Of a stretch of DNA of 64,000 nt, positions 1 to 21,530 are shown piece by piece. Within the stretch, counting starts at the first letter, position 1. Each line of letters starts with the position of its first letter. Both the position numbers and the translations under genes were made by a program. Under the pieces are notes generated by a model. The model had not been told where the DNA came from. It did not search any database and was given only the letters and a program-made list of their open reading frames with translations. Source of the DNA: Centroberyx gerrardi (Eukaryota > Chordata > Actinopteri > Beryciformes > Berycidae); assembly GCF_048128805.1 (NCBI RefSeq), contig NC_135998.1, positions 22,032,063 through 22,096,062 on the forward strand. The letters are read 5' to 3'.

Positions 1-600
1 TGGGAGCAATTTTGTACCCTCACGACAGTGGGCCTTGCCGACCGCTTTTTGGGTACTTGTGTATTCATGTTGCGTGCAGATGGCGGACTAGAGATTCACT
101 GCACATCCTCTTGTGGCCTGCCCAGTTCCCGAGTCACTTTATTAAAGGAAGACTCTAGCTCGACCTCGGGTCTACAGCGTCTCTCTGGCATTTCACTCTC
201 ACTAAGCGCTCTGTCAGTAGTTATGTCTGAATCCCACCACACATCTGATAGGAGTGAACCTATATAAACTTCAGGGTTAGCACTTAAACCTAGCTTTAGT
301 ATAGATATGATAATATAGTAATACTATACAACTGATAGGTAGTCACAATACATAATTCAGTGCTATACATCCTCGTGATCTCTCTGGGCCAAGTCTGCCT
401 GCCAAGTTTGTGCTGCCTGATTGACACAGCGTCCCACCAGAGATACTAACACTCTGGCTCAACATCATCATCATCTTCTTGTCTACTCAGGATGTGTTTA
501 CTCTGGGATCGGAGTGGAGCTGCAGGTTGTGAATATTCATATCTCATCATCCATTACTCATGTGCTTTACCCCGTCTCCCTTCCCCGCCTCTGCCGGCAG
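1..600. other. thbs4 intron or upstream sequence, no gene seen
   Basis: This stretch lies before the first recognisable thrombospondin exon. Open frames run through it into the exon at 601, but their translations match nothing and no signal peptide is visible. The missing first thbs4 exon is therefore probably to the left of the window. The acceptor CAG at 598-600 marks the right border. Confidence 0.6.
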
Positions 601-10199
<9,599 letters not shown>

Positions 10200-10226
10200 A
10201 GTCAAAAAATATGAGAAGATTACTTC

Positions 10227-10312
10227 TGTGTGCCTGTGTGCCTGTGTGCGTATGTGCGTGTGTGTGCGCGCGCGTGTTTGGGGGTGTGTGTGTGTGTGTG
10301 TGTGTGTATGTG
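10227..10312. repeat. Alternating purine-pyrimidine (TG/CG)n tract in the thbs4 3' UTR
   Basis: Interrupted TG repeats with a central GCGCGCGCG core directly follow the thbs4 stop codon. Such alternating tracts can adopt Z-form DNA; that is general knowledge, not shown here. Confidence 0.9.
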
Positions 10313-11140
10313 TTTCTGTCTGTCTGACTGTCTGATGTGCATAGTGTGTGTGCATATGACAATCTTTGTACTGTATGTGCATATTATCCCATTCCCTTGG
10401 ACTACAGTCACTTGTCTTGTTGTTTAATCATCTCTTAAGGACTCCAACTGAGGTTGTTATACTAAATAGTGTAACTTATATTGAATATTATCAAACATAA
10501 CATAACACATATGGCTTTTGGTGGACACTTTTATACTCAGCGACTTACAGTGCCATAAGTGCATATAGGTTTAGCATAGGTGGTCCCAGTTTCCTACATA
10601 TTTGCATTTCATACTTGACATTTGTCTTCATTCTTTAAACTCATTGTGCATAATAATAGATTAGGTATGGTCAAAACAAAGGAAACACCATTGTAAAGAT
10701 GGTAATGGTTGCTCTTTCATGGTGTGGGGTGATTTTTATGGCATCATTTTGGTCCACTCATCTCTTTGAAAACAATGCTTACCAACTAACATTTTGATTT
10801 TGAGTAAACATTTTGAATATTCAATTTGATTATGGAAAATTCAGTACAAGAAGCCAGTACAATTACTACAACTGTGTAGTAATTACCATAAATGCTATAT
10901 TTCACTCATACACACTTATTGAGAACGTTTTGGCATATAGCTAACATTTAATCATGCTGTTCAAACAACTGGGTGACCACACAAATCTTGACCATGGGGA
11001 TGTTTCCAAAAAAATGCATAATGGAATGAAGGTGATCATCAGAAAAAGACTGCTAGTGATAGTGGCAGTAAAATTAGCATTTCCCTTGATTCCATCCCAG
11101 GAAAAGCACCTCACATCAGTATAGTACCAGCAGAACCTGC

Positions 11141-11625
11141 TGTGGACGGACTTCATAGACTTTGGTGTTTCCTACATGTTGATCATACTCAGGTTGTACA
11201 GTGTCAGCCATTAAGACTCCTTTTCTATCAGCATGATATTTTTTACTCCTTGTTGAGCACACGTTTTGTGTAACTCATTAAAATTTCAGATTGTGCCTTC
11301 TCTCTCTCTCACCAAGATGACAAACATAAGACTCATCGTGACTTTGGTCTTCATCATTTGATCCTCAGGACTGACCCTGACCCACATGTCTAGTTCTTAT
11401 CTTGATGTGATCCTGGAGGTGACTGGATAATAGCCTGAAGAGATCTTTACATTTTGCAATGATTTCATAGCTATGTAGTCGTCAAGCTGGTCGAGTCAAG
11501 ATATAGAGCTTTGAAATATTGAGATTCATGTTCATGTTGATTACATTGTTTGACATGTAATGTTATCAACTGAAGGATTTTGAATAAAATGCTAAGAGGC
11601 AGGACTGATCTACTTTCTCTTAACC
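11141..11625 (+). repeat. Diverged direct duplication, copy A
   Basis: Copy A begins TGTGGACGGACTTCATAGAC and ends near CTACTTTCTCTTAACC. It shares ordered blocks with copy B at 13495-13912: the start, TTGAGCACAC with GTGTAACTCATTAAAA, the TGACTGGATAATA block, and the end block with AATAAA-ATGCTAAGAGGCAG. Order and orientation are kept. It carries a poly(A)-like hexamer close to its right end. Confidence 0.75.
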
Positions 11626-13494
11626 AACATCTACAATGAAGTTCACAGCTTTCCTATCTAATTAACTGTTTGCTTGAAGATGCCAAGGGACATTTGTTGA
11701 ATCACAGTCTTGACAAAAGTCACAGGAGCAACTGAACCTGGAGGTGAAGAAAAACAAAGGCCACACACATGCAGTTTGACTTTCACAGAAAACAATTAGC
11801 CAATCAAAAAAATCAGTCAACCATCTATACAGTACATGCAAATGACCAATCACTCATAACAACGCCCCACTTCCTCTTGTAACAGGCACATTTTACTTTT
11901 GCTCAGAATGTGATACTCAGTAAACAAAGGCCACTGAATGGCCACTGTGTGATCGGAGCAGGAAATACTTTCTTAATGAGGAAATTCTGATCCCTGATTA
12001 GCTGCCGGGGTGGATAGAAAGGCTTTGGTCCAAGCTCAGGGCCAGGGTCCTGCAGGGAGAGGGGCAAGGATCAAGAAGAAGGTTTATTTAGGTCTGCAGC
12101 AGTCTTCAGAGACCTACAATATAGACACCAAGGGACTGGATAACGTCATGTAGATTCCTTTTGTGGCTGGCTTTGTATCACGTATGTACGCAGTCATTTA
12201 ACTTTGTGATAACTGGTGGACTTGATGTGGAAAAGGTCCACATTTCAGCTTCACAGTGATTGACTCAGATAGATGAGAGAGAAAGGCCTATGTTAAGTTT
12301 TACTGTATCATAATTTACATGACTTGTATGCTCATCTCCAAGTGAACAGAGTTTGCTGTTGTCCTTAGTGAATAGCTTTTGCTTTAAACCTATGTGCATA
12401 TTAATCCAGTGTGGCTTCATTTTGATAAAAGTGCTATTGTCTTGGTGAAAAGTAATGCTATTTACCAAGAAAATTCAATTAAGAAGGCAATTGGCCTCTT
12501 CTGTATTACTTGACTCTGCCATATTATATACAACAGATTTAGTATTTAACTTGTGTTGGATATTAACTCATTGAGAGGGCATGTGATTATCAAAATGAGA
12601 TAATGTGAGTTAACACTCTAGTAAAGTAGCTATTCTTAGAGAGTCAATAGAGGAGAGAATGTTTTATTCACAGGTTTATATGGATAAGTGATAAAGTGAT
12701 GAATTTCGTAAAGCAGTGCAGACATGTATGTGTATATGTGGTTTGCAAATAAGATATAAAAAGAGAATTACAAATGTATACCAGTATGAATGTACACAAT
12801 TACTGCAGTTTTTAAGGAATATCACTTTAATTTGAATAGAACAGAATGACACCTTATCATTGACAAATATCAATAAAACCAGTTCCTTATAAATAAAGGC
12901 TTCAAGTAACATTATCTAGACTTTAGATACTGCATGATTAATCAATTGGCTGGGATATTCTGGCATACAGGCTGATTCTATTAAACTGATTAAATCATAA
13001 ATGTTATCTGACTGACAGAGTAAGTGATAATCACACCTTACAGCTACAAATCATGGCCTTAACTTGCCGCCCCAGGGGGAGGCACAAGATGAGGAGGAGC
13101 TGCCAGAGCCACATAGTGTCTCTGTCCTATTGCCACCTACAGGTGTGACATCATGTGTGCAGCTGGAGGTTGCGGTATTGGCAATGATGCAGGAGCGAGG
13201 TGACAGATGGTGTCATGGTGATGAGGCATGGAGGCAAGAGGTTAGCAGGAGGAAGCAGGGCGGCATCATCTGTACATGACACCTGCAGAAGGGATAGCAA
13301 GCTATCGACTGCATCATCAGACCTGTGGACACTTGGCCCTCTTTGCTACTTCTAACTCCCTCTGCTGTCAGGCAGCAGCACCTGTCCAGCTGCTTGGTAA
13401 AGGTTTTCCTTGCTTGGTAGGCTTTCTGTTGAAAGTATCTGTATCTTTCTGTATCGAAGGCATTGACACCCGGTCTGCCCTGATGTCCACCCAC

Positions 13495-13912
13495 TGTGGA
13501 CGGACTTTATATTGATGTTTCCTTCGACCATACCCACCCGGGTTATAATGTCAGACGTTAAGCTTCTTCTTCTATGAGCATGACATGTTTTACTCCCTGC
13601 CTTTCCCTCCCTGAGCACACCAAGGTTTGTGTAGCTCATTAAAACTCATTCAAAAAAATTAAGACTCATGACCTTGATCTTCAGCATTTGACTTTTAGGC
13701 CTGATCTTGGCCAACATATCTTTGGAAACTGGATAATAAAACAAATTCTTCTGTGATGATTTCTTTCTATATAGTTCTCTGACTTGTCTCAGTCTAGATG
13801 TCAGGTTTCAAAAGACTGAAAACTATGTTCCATTTTTTTTAATGTTATGTTATTAACTGGCGGATTTGAAATAAAAAGCTATGAGGCAGAGTTGCCCTAC
13901 TTTTTCTTACCC
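13495..13912 (+). repeat. Diverged direct duplication, copy B
   Basis: This is the partner of copy A, about 2.35 kb to its right. It starts TGTGGACGGACTTTATATTG and ends ATGAGGCAGAGTTGCCCTAC plus a short T-rich tail. A short third match, AAGCTGATAGGCCAGG followed by CCTACTTTCTCTTG, occurs at 14551-14591, so the unit may have been present three times. Confidence 0.75.
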
Positions 13913-15129
13913 GTCAGCCAGAAGAAGATCACAGCTTGTGTGCTGAAATCTTTGCAGTCTTTTGGCAGGACTTTGGTCTCAGTCTTAAGATTGATATTCC
14001 AGTTTTTAGTTTAGTTAATTTAGTGATAAAATACAGATGATGATTAAAGAGAAATGTGAGATTAAAAATAAAAAAAGACCAAGGGGCTTATCAAAGCACC
14101 TCATCTCAAAGTAAACAAAGGAAACAAATGAGGAAAAACAATACAAAACAAAAATCAAGATAAAAGACAACTATGTCAGTGGCTTGATGGTCCATAGAGG
14201 CAATAGGATTTACTCTTGGGAGGCGTGTAGAACAGAAGACTAGAGGATTGATGAGTTGGATGATCAAGAGGCTCGCTGCTCACTGAACAAGATGAACCCA
14301 CCCAGTCTGAGAACTGAGGACAGCTGTGGGAAGCTCTTCAACAAGTCCACTTCTATCAGCCCCTCAAGCAAAAAAACACATCGCCATATGCCTGACTAGC
14401 AGTGAGGTTTATACTCTAGCTGACACTTTTCTGTTAGAAGAACTTAGAAGAATTTTACAAGAAAAACTTAGCAAGCAAAACACACAACTCAGGGAGCAAA
14501 GGGAGTCATGTTCAAATGGATTAATTTATAAAAGTTTGTATTTCAGATAGAAAGCTGATAGGCCAGGTTAGGGTTCATCCTACTTTCTCTTGCTGTATCT
14601 GCCAGTGTGGGTGAAGGGAGGCACCTAGTGGTCTGTTGTTTGTGAACAGCATGTGTAGGGAAAGGGTGAAAAACAATAACAGGGTCTGACTATAGATATC
14701 ACAGACAGGGTACAGGTAAGGTTGATGAGATGATTTGTAACCACCCCATTTGTTTGTTGGTTTATCAGAAAAGTTACTGCTGAGTTGTGTTCAGTGCCAT
14801 ATTTGTTGAATGTCAAATAGAAAAATGGAGAGGCAGCTATAATGCTTATTTGTTCATTCTAAGAGCAAAAAATACAAAGGCCAAACATAATAATACTTGA
14901 AGAGAATGTGAGTGCAGTTAGAAACCTGATATAAGATATATTAGTAGCCATTTATTCACTGAAATATTGTTTTACATGATTTGTTATGCCCTATACTGTA
15001 TTGTTGAGGTGATACACTGTAATCTGCTTAATGTGGATCTCTGTTTAATGTGTTATACATCATAATCCTTATTACTAATATATTCCTATGTTATCTGGAC
15101 CAAAGCTGCCCTTCACAAACTGACCTCGA

Positions 15130-18100
15130 ATGACATCAGCTATGGACCACAGCGACCAGCCTTCACATGAAGAAGCACCAGCCAGCTCCTTTCTCTCCAG
15201 AGCCATTCGTCTTTTCACCGGGGACATGCGTGTCTGTGGAGAATGGATGAAAAGTAAGTGTTCATCTCTCCATTCTTCTCTGTAAAACTGCAGTTCTACT
15301 TAACATTCATATTTCCTCTGTCCCTGATCTCATCATATTACTTGACTTAAAGTAACTCTAGATCTATTTACATGTCAAGAGGGTGAGCATTGATCACACT
15401 CCGTTCACTGTCCATCTGTCCCAGGACAGACTGTGGCGCTCCAGTTGGTGGACTGGATATTTCGAGGGGTGGCCCAGGTCATGTTTGTCAACAACCCCCT
15501 CAGCGGGCTCCTGATCACAGTCGGCCTCGTCCTGCAGAGTCCTTGGTGGGCTCTGAATGGTCTGCTGGGGACCCTGGTCTCCACCGTGTCTGCCATCGTG
15601 CTGGGACAAAACAGGTCAGGTCATATCTCCTTATCCTTACCTCACTTCATCACAGGGAAAAAAAAGGTAGCTATGTTCCTGCAACTCAATAGCCCAGTGA
15701 GCACATTTTCCGATGCCCTGAAGCCATATCACTAGGAAGATTATGTCTAAGACTTTCCCCCTTCAGCTTGTCACCCTGCATCTCTATTCAGACCTCTCAG
15801 CATTTCATTCCCTGTCTCTCTAGCCCTTTAGTTTCAGTCATGTTCCCTCAGGGTGTTCTTTCTTTGGCACCTCACTGTGCCATTTTTACAGTTTGCGTCT
15901 TATTTAGCTGTATTTGGTGCTGACATGTCAGTTATTTCTGTCACATTCGCCTCAGGGAGGCCATATCGGCAGGCTTATACGGCTACAATGGAACCTTGGT
16001 CGGCATGCTGATGGCTGTTTTCTCTGCCAAAGGAAACTGGTACTGGTGGCTTTTACTGCCAAATATTTTCATGTCCATGTTGTGGTAAGTGTACTCTTCT
16101 TGAAGTATATCTGCTTCATTTGATTGTATACAGCCGATAGTGACAAATAAATAGAAAGGAGACTGAGGCAATAGCGTGAAGTAAAGGTCATGAACCAGAT
16201 TCAAAATCCCATGAGGTAACTGTTTGGCTACTTTAACAGTTGTGAGTGTTAAGAGTAGCCACACATCCATCCAAGTCTTTTGTGTTCAGTATCCTTAAGG
16301 TAAACACAGAAAAACAATGCCAGATTTTAATGCCACTGTATAATGGTTTGCCTTTCCACCCAATCAATAATCCATATCCTGCTTCCTGTTTTTCTGTGCC
16401 TTTGTTTGCAGCCCTGTGGTCTCAAGTGCTTTGTCCTCAGTCGCCGCCAAATGGGACCTCCCTGTATTCACCCTGCCCTTTAACATTTTGGTGTGTCTGC
16501 ATATTGCAGCTACAGGAGCCAGTCATCCCTACTTCCCAGAGGTACAGCGCAGCCCCGCTACACACAGATGTATGCACACGTACGCACACGCAAATCAAAC
16601 TTGGACCTACTGTTACTGCTATTTCAGGTGGTTATCCAGCCGCAGTCCCCCCTGCACCTTCCTAACAACACCATCGAAAGACTGAATATCTCCCAGGTAT
16701 GACAGAAATGCATCAGTTAACTATCAAACAATCCAGGTCAATAATCTTTAAACATTTAGCCAGTTTGCATGGGATTATTGTGGCTAGTGGTGATGAAACA
16801 GATTGTTTCCATGTTGTCTTTGCATATATGCCTTTTCAATTCATCAGTTTTTTAAAATACTGATTTTTTTTAAACAAAAGAAGTCACATATTTTACTAAA
16901 TTCTAACACCGAAAACACGTAGTAAATTAAATGAATATGAAGCACAATCTGACACCAAACCTGCTGGTGACTTCCTGTTTGCAGCTCTTCCTGGCGGTGC
17001 CGGTTGGCGTGGGACAGGTGTACGGCTGTGACGGCCCGTGGACAGGGGGGCTTTTCCTTCTGGCCCTGCTGCTCTGCTCACCGACTATCTGTCTCCATGC
17101 CATGCTGGGCTCTGCTGCTGGCATGCTCTCTGGTACAAAGACGTTTCCACTCATAGAAATGTGTACAACATAATGTCAGCTGAGGCTACGGTAGGAGGTT
17201 TGGTTCTTCGTAGGGCAGATAATGCACTATGGTCTAAACTGTTTACCATGACATATTTCCCCAAATAATGCGATATCAACAAATTTAAAAAAAATCCCAG
17301 ACAATGATGACTGTATTTCTGGCACTGTATATTTGCACTAGCATTACTAAGGAAATCTACTGTTGTGGTAACTTTTGCGTAATATTAGGCATCATGCATG
17401 TTGATTCAGCTCCCAAATTGTATTGGAAATGTGTGTAATATTTGTTTACTGATCCATAATCAATTACATAGAGAATATTGTGCTCTCCTTTGATGTGCTG
17501 TGCAGGACTCGCTCTAGCAGCTCCTCATGGGAACATTTACTCAGGACTGTGGGGATACAACAGCGCTCTGTCCTGCATCGCCATTGGAGGGATGTTCTAT
17601 GTTTTAACATGGCAGTCCCATCTACTGGCTCTAACCTGTGGTAAGGTTGTCGAACAATAACATAACTATCTTATCAGCTAGTTAATTGATTGTCTACAAA
17701 ATCCCAATACATATTTATCATTAAAAAATAATACAAAAGGTTCTTCTTTGCAGCATTTTTCTGTGCATACATGAGTTCAGCGATCTCAAATTTGTTGTCC
17801 ATCGTAAGTAAGGAACTTCTTTCCCAAATCAACTTCTATCAACTTCACCCGACTGCCCAGACTTCTGTCATATCATCCGTCACGCTCTCCTCTCCCATGA
17901 CATCTCCTTTCAGCTTGCATTACCGGCGTGCACTTGGCCTTTCTGCTTGTCGACTCTCATCTTCCTCCTCATCTCCTCTGAGATCCCAGCCATCTGCAGA
18001 CTGCCTCTGTCAGTGGTCTCGTACCCCGAGGAAAACCGGCGCTACTACAGACAGCTGAAATCCTCGGAGGGGGCGGAAGACACTCAGCGGCACAGCAGCC

Positions 18101-18162
18101 GAGACGAGGCTCTGCTGAAGGAGAGTGGGAATGGAAGGCCACATGAACTGGTATTTGGGTAG
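15130..18162 (+). CDS. slc14a2: SLC14 urea transporter, complete
   Basis: Channel-like facilitated urea transporter of the plasma membrane. Exons: 15130-15253, 15425-15614, 15956-16084, 16412-16541, 16628-16696, 16985-17132, 17506-17640, 17754-17803, 17914-18162, giving 407 residues in one frame. The fold is two homologous halves of membrane helices. Each half carries the family signature LPxxTx[13 protein letters not shown] in exon 4 and LPACTWPF at the start of exon 9. The conserved N-terminal FTGDMR...GEWMK motif is in exon 1, and N-glycosylation sequons (NNT and NIS) lie in the exon 5 loop between the halves. A second in-frame ATG at 15142 is an equally possible start. Teleosts usually have one main UT gene, filed as slc14a2; orthology to SLC14A1 versus SLC14A2 cannot be separated by eye. 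Confidence 0.93.
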
Positions 18163-18585
18163 GGCTGTGGTGAGGTCATTTTTGGGGCCTGGCTGGTAAG
18201 AGGTGATGGTCTTCGAAGGTAGTTGATGGAAGTTATTATGTGGTGTGAGAGAATTAAGAAGCCAACTGAAAGAGATTCTCTTGGCACGTCTGGGATTTGG
18301 CCCTGTGTCCTGACATTTACTTGTTTTTGCTTGCATTGTGGAAACTGTATCATGATGTATAACTTTGGCATTCTATTGTGTACTTATATAATATACACTA
18401 TAAAAATGCTCAACATAGTAGTGAGAAATCATTACTATGAAACAATATCTCTACGCAGCAGAGGGCAGCACTTGCCAAGGGAAGATAGATAGACTGCTTC
18501 TGTTGATGCCTTTAAATCTAAGATTAATACTGAGCACAAATATATTTCTATGTAGAAATACTGTTTGGATGCCAAGTTTAGAAGC

Positions 18586-18591
18586 AATAAA
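18586..18591 (+). promoter_or_regulatory. Poly(A) signal of the urea transporter
   Basis: An AATAAA hexamer lies about 420 bases after the stop codon, the first strong signal downstream. Confidence 0.6.
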
Positions 18592-18839
18592 ATAGACATT
18601 AAATCTTTGATATTACAAGCTAAGACAGTCTTTTGTGTCATTTTGTTCATATATGTTCAAAGCGAAGATGAGGGGACATGAGAAGAAATAATACTCTTGC
18701 CTCTTTTCAATGTTTTCAGTGGTTGTCGAGAAATGCAGCAGCTTCCAGCGCTGCAGACAGTGAGCTGTAGGGGAGATTTCATAAAGTGCTCCTCCAGCAG
18801 AAACAAGCTCTTCCCTGCCAGGCGTAATCCATCACTGCC

Positions 18840-19045
18840 CCTTTCTGTTCTCCAATCTCTCCTACTGTTTTCTCTAATCTTTTCTTTTGACCCTCTCTTC
18901 CGGTTTCCGTTTTTCCTGTCCTCCTTACCTGTTCTTTCAACCGTACCTATTCTCCCCTCTCCTCGTCTGTCCACTGCTTTGGTCCTCTCTTCTGTTGGGA
19001 CAACCTTTCTTCTTTTCTTCCTATCTTTCCTCTTTTCCTGAACAC
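18840..19045. repeat. Pyrimidine-rich tract
   Basis: About 200 bases are almost pure C and T on the plus strand (CTCTTCCGG, TTTCTTCTTTTCTTCC and similar). It precedes the tetranucleotide array. No coding function is seen. Confidence 0.6.
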
Positions 19046-19198
19046 TGAGCAAGTGTGGAACAGTAGGATTTGTAAGTGACGTTTTGATTTCTGTGAAATG
19101 AAGGTGCCAACAGTTCGGGTGATTATTTGTCCTAGCTGACTGAGATTGTAGAGCTCTGTGTGTGTCTGTGTGCATCTGTACTACATTTATGAGTGTAT

Positions 19199-21530
19199 GT
19201 GTGTGTCTGTCTGCCTGCCCGCCTGCCATTCTGACTGCCTGCCCGGCCACCTGTCTGTCTGCCTGTCTGTCTGCCATTCTGACTGCCTGCCCGGCCACCT
19301 GTCTGCCTGTCTGTTTACCTGCCTGCCTGTCTGTCTGCCCATCCACCTGCCCACGTGTCTGTCAGTCTGCCTGCTGCCTGCCTTTCAGCCTGGCTGTCTA
19401 CCTGCTTGTCTAACTGTCCGCCTGCCTGCCTTTCTTTCTGCCTGCCTGTCTGTCTACTTGTCTGTCTCCCTGCCTGTCTCCCTGTCTGTCTCCCTGCCTG
19501 TCTGCCTGCCTGTCTGTCTCCTTGTCTCCCTGCCTGTCTCCCTGTCTGTCTCCCTGCCTGTCTCCCTGTCTGTCTGCCTGCCTGTCTGCCTGCCTGTCTG
19601 TCTCCTTGTCTCCCTAACTGTCTCCCTGTCTGTCTGCCTGCCTGTCTGCCTGCCTGTCTGTCTCCTTGTCTCCCTGCCTGTCTCCCTGTCTGTCTGCCTG
19701 CCTGTCTGCCTGCCTATCTGTCTCCTTGTCTCCCTGTCTGCCTGCCTGTCTGTCTCCTTGTCTCCCTGCCTGTCTGCCTGCCTGTCTGTCTCCTTGTCTC
19801 CCTGCCTGTCTCCCTGTCTGTCTCCCTGCCTGTCTCCCTGTCTGTCTCCCTGCCTGTCTCCCTGTCTGTCTGTCTGCCTGTCTGCCTGCCTGTCTGTCTC
19901 CTTGTCTCCCTGCCTGTCTCCCTGTCTGTCTGCCTGCCTGTCTGCCTGCCTGTCTGTCTCCTTGTCTCCCTAACTGTCTCCCTGTCTGTCTGCCTGCCTG
20001 TCTGCCTGCCTGTCTGTCTCCTTGTCTCCCTAACTGTCTGCCTGTCTGTCTGCCTGCCTGTCTGCCTGCCTGTCTGTCTCCTTGTCTCCCTAACTGTCTC
20101 CCTGTCTGTCTGCCTGCCTGTCTGTCTCCTTGTCTGTCTGTCTGTCTGCCTGTCTCCCTATCTGTCTGTCAACCTGTCTGCCTGCTTGCCTGCCTCTCCA
20201 GAGACAGTTTGACAGACAGATAGGGAGACAGGCAGACAACAGGAAGTGTTGTCTGCCTGTCTGCCTGCCTGTCTCCCTGTCTGTTTCCTTGCCTGCCTGT
20301 CTCTCTTCCTGTTGTCTGCCTGTCTCCCTGCCTGCCTGTCTCCCTGGCTGTCTGTCTCCCTGCCTGCCTGTATCCCTGCCTGTCTCCCTGCCTATCTGCC
20401 TGTCTCCCTGCCTGTCTCCCTAACTGCCTGTCTCTCTGCCTGTCTCCCTAACTGCCTGTCTCCCTGCCTGTCTCCCTATCTGCCTGTCTCCCTGCCTGTC
20501 TCCCTAACTGCCTGTCTCCCTATCTGCCTGTCTCCCTGGCTGTCTGTCTCCCTGCCTGCCTGTATCCCTGCCTGTCTCCCTGCCTATCTGCCTGTCTCCC
20601 TGCCTGTCTCCCTAACTGCCTGTCTCTCTGCCTGTCTCCCTAACTGCCTGTCTCCCTGCCTGTCTCCCTATCTGCCTGTCTCCCTGCCTGTCTCCCTAAC
20701 TGCCTGTCTCCCTATCTGCCTGTCTCCCTGCCTGTCTCCCTATCTGCCTGTCTCTCTATCTGCCTGTCTCCCTGCCTGTCTCCCTAACTGCCTGTCTCCC
20801 TGCCTGTCTCCCTATCTGCCTGTCTCCCTGCCTGTCTCCCTAACTGCCTGTCTCCCTATCTGCCTGTCTCCCTGCCTGTCTCCCTAACTGCCTGTCTCCC
20901 TAACTGCCTGTCTCCCTAACTGCCTGTCTCCCTATCTGCCTGTCTCCCTGCCTGTCTGTCTCCCTGTCAGCCTATCTCCCTGCCTGTGTCTTCCAGCTTG
21001 TCTCCCTGCCTGTCTGTCTGCGTGCCTGTCTCCCTGTCTGTCTCCCTTCCTGTTGTCTGCCTGTCTCCCTACCTGCCTGTCTCCCTGTCAGCCTTTCTCC
21101 CTGTCTGTCTGTCTCGATGCCTGTCTGTCTGCTTGCCTGCCTGTCTCTCTTCTTGTTGTTTGCCTGTCTCCCTATCTGTCTGTCAGCCTGTCTCCCTGCC
21201 TTCCTGCCTGCCTGCCTGTCTGTCTGTCTGTCTGTCTGTCTGTCTCCCTGCCTATCTGTCTCCCTGTCAGCCTGTCTCCCTGCCTGTCAGTCTAGATGCC
21301 TGCCTGTCTCTCTCCCTGCCTCCCTTCCTGTCTCCCTGCCTGTCTGTCTCCCTGTCAGTCTGTCAGCCTGTCTCCCTGCCTTCCTGCCTGCCTTTCTGTC
21401 TGTCTGTCAGCCTGTCTCCCTGCCTTCCTGTCTCCCTGCCTGTCTGTCTCCCTGTCAGTCTGTCTCCCTGTCTGTCTGTCTGCCTGTCTGTCTGTCTCCC
21501 TGCCTGCCTGTCTGTCTTCCTGTCTGTCTG
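19199..21530. repeat. 2.3 kb CTGY/CTCY tetranucleotide array with higher-order periods
   Basis: The array consists of CTGT, CTGC and CTCC units with scattered CTTG, CTAA and CTAT variants. Variants recur at fixed spacing: CCCTAACTG appears at 60 bp steps around 19968-20096, and a block marked by TGTATCCCTGCC recurs after 192 bp (20371 and 20563). The unit length is 4, not 3, so all three plus frames stay open for long runs and yield Cys-Leu-Pro-rich translations; these are artefacts, not genes. There is no promoter, splice or family evidence for a protein. Confidence 0.95.
20143..20238. repeat. Perfect 30 bp inverted repeat inside the array
   Basis: Bases 20143-20172 are the exact reverse complement of 20209-20238, with a 36-base loop. 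The right arm is the only stretch of the array where the unit runs in the opposite orientation (GACAGACAGATAGGGAGAC), so a small piece of the array has been inverted. Confidence 0.9.

Larger units (their letters stand above)
10200..15129. other. thbs4 3' UTR and gene-free spacer before the urea transporter
   Basis: The start is thbs4 3' UTR with a TG/CG alternating tract (10227-10312). The position of the poly(A) site is not certain; AATAAA at 11583-11588 is a candidate but lies inside a duplicated segment. No open frame here resembles a protein. Apart from the duplication listed separately, the spacer is AT-rich and featureless to me. Confidence 0.6.

Noticed and set aside
28-267. 79-codon plus-strand frame at the window start, considered as thbs4 exon 1
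   Set aside because: No signal peptide, no resemblance to the thrombospondin N-terminus and no suitable donor.
13064-13279. Plus-strand frame MPPQGEAQDEEELPEP considered as a small gene
   Set aside because: No splice context, no family resemblance and no conserved neighbour pattern; a chance frame.
18657-19346. Minus-strand 229-codon frame starting MDGQTDRQAG
   Set aside because: Its N-terminal part is the complement of the array and the rest is the complement of a pyrimidine tract; no protein family fits.
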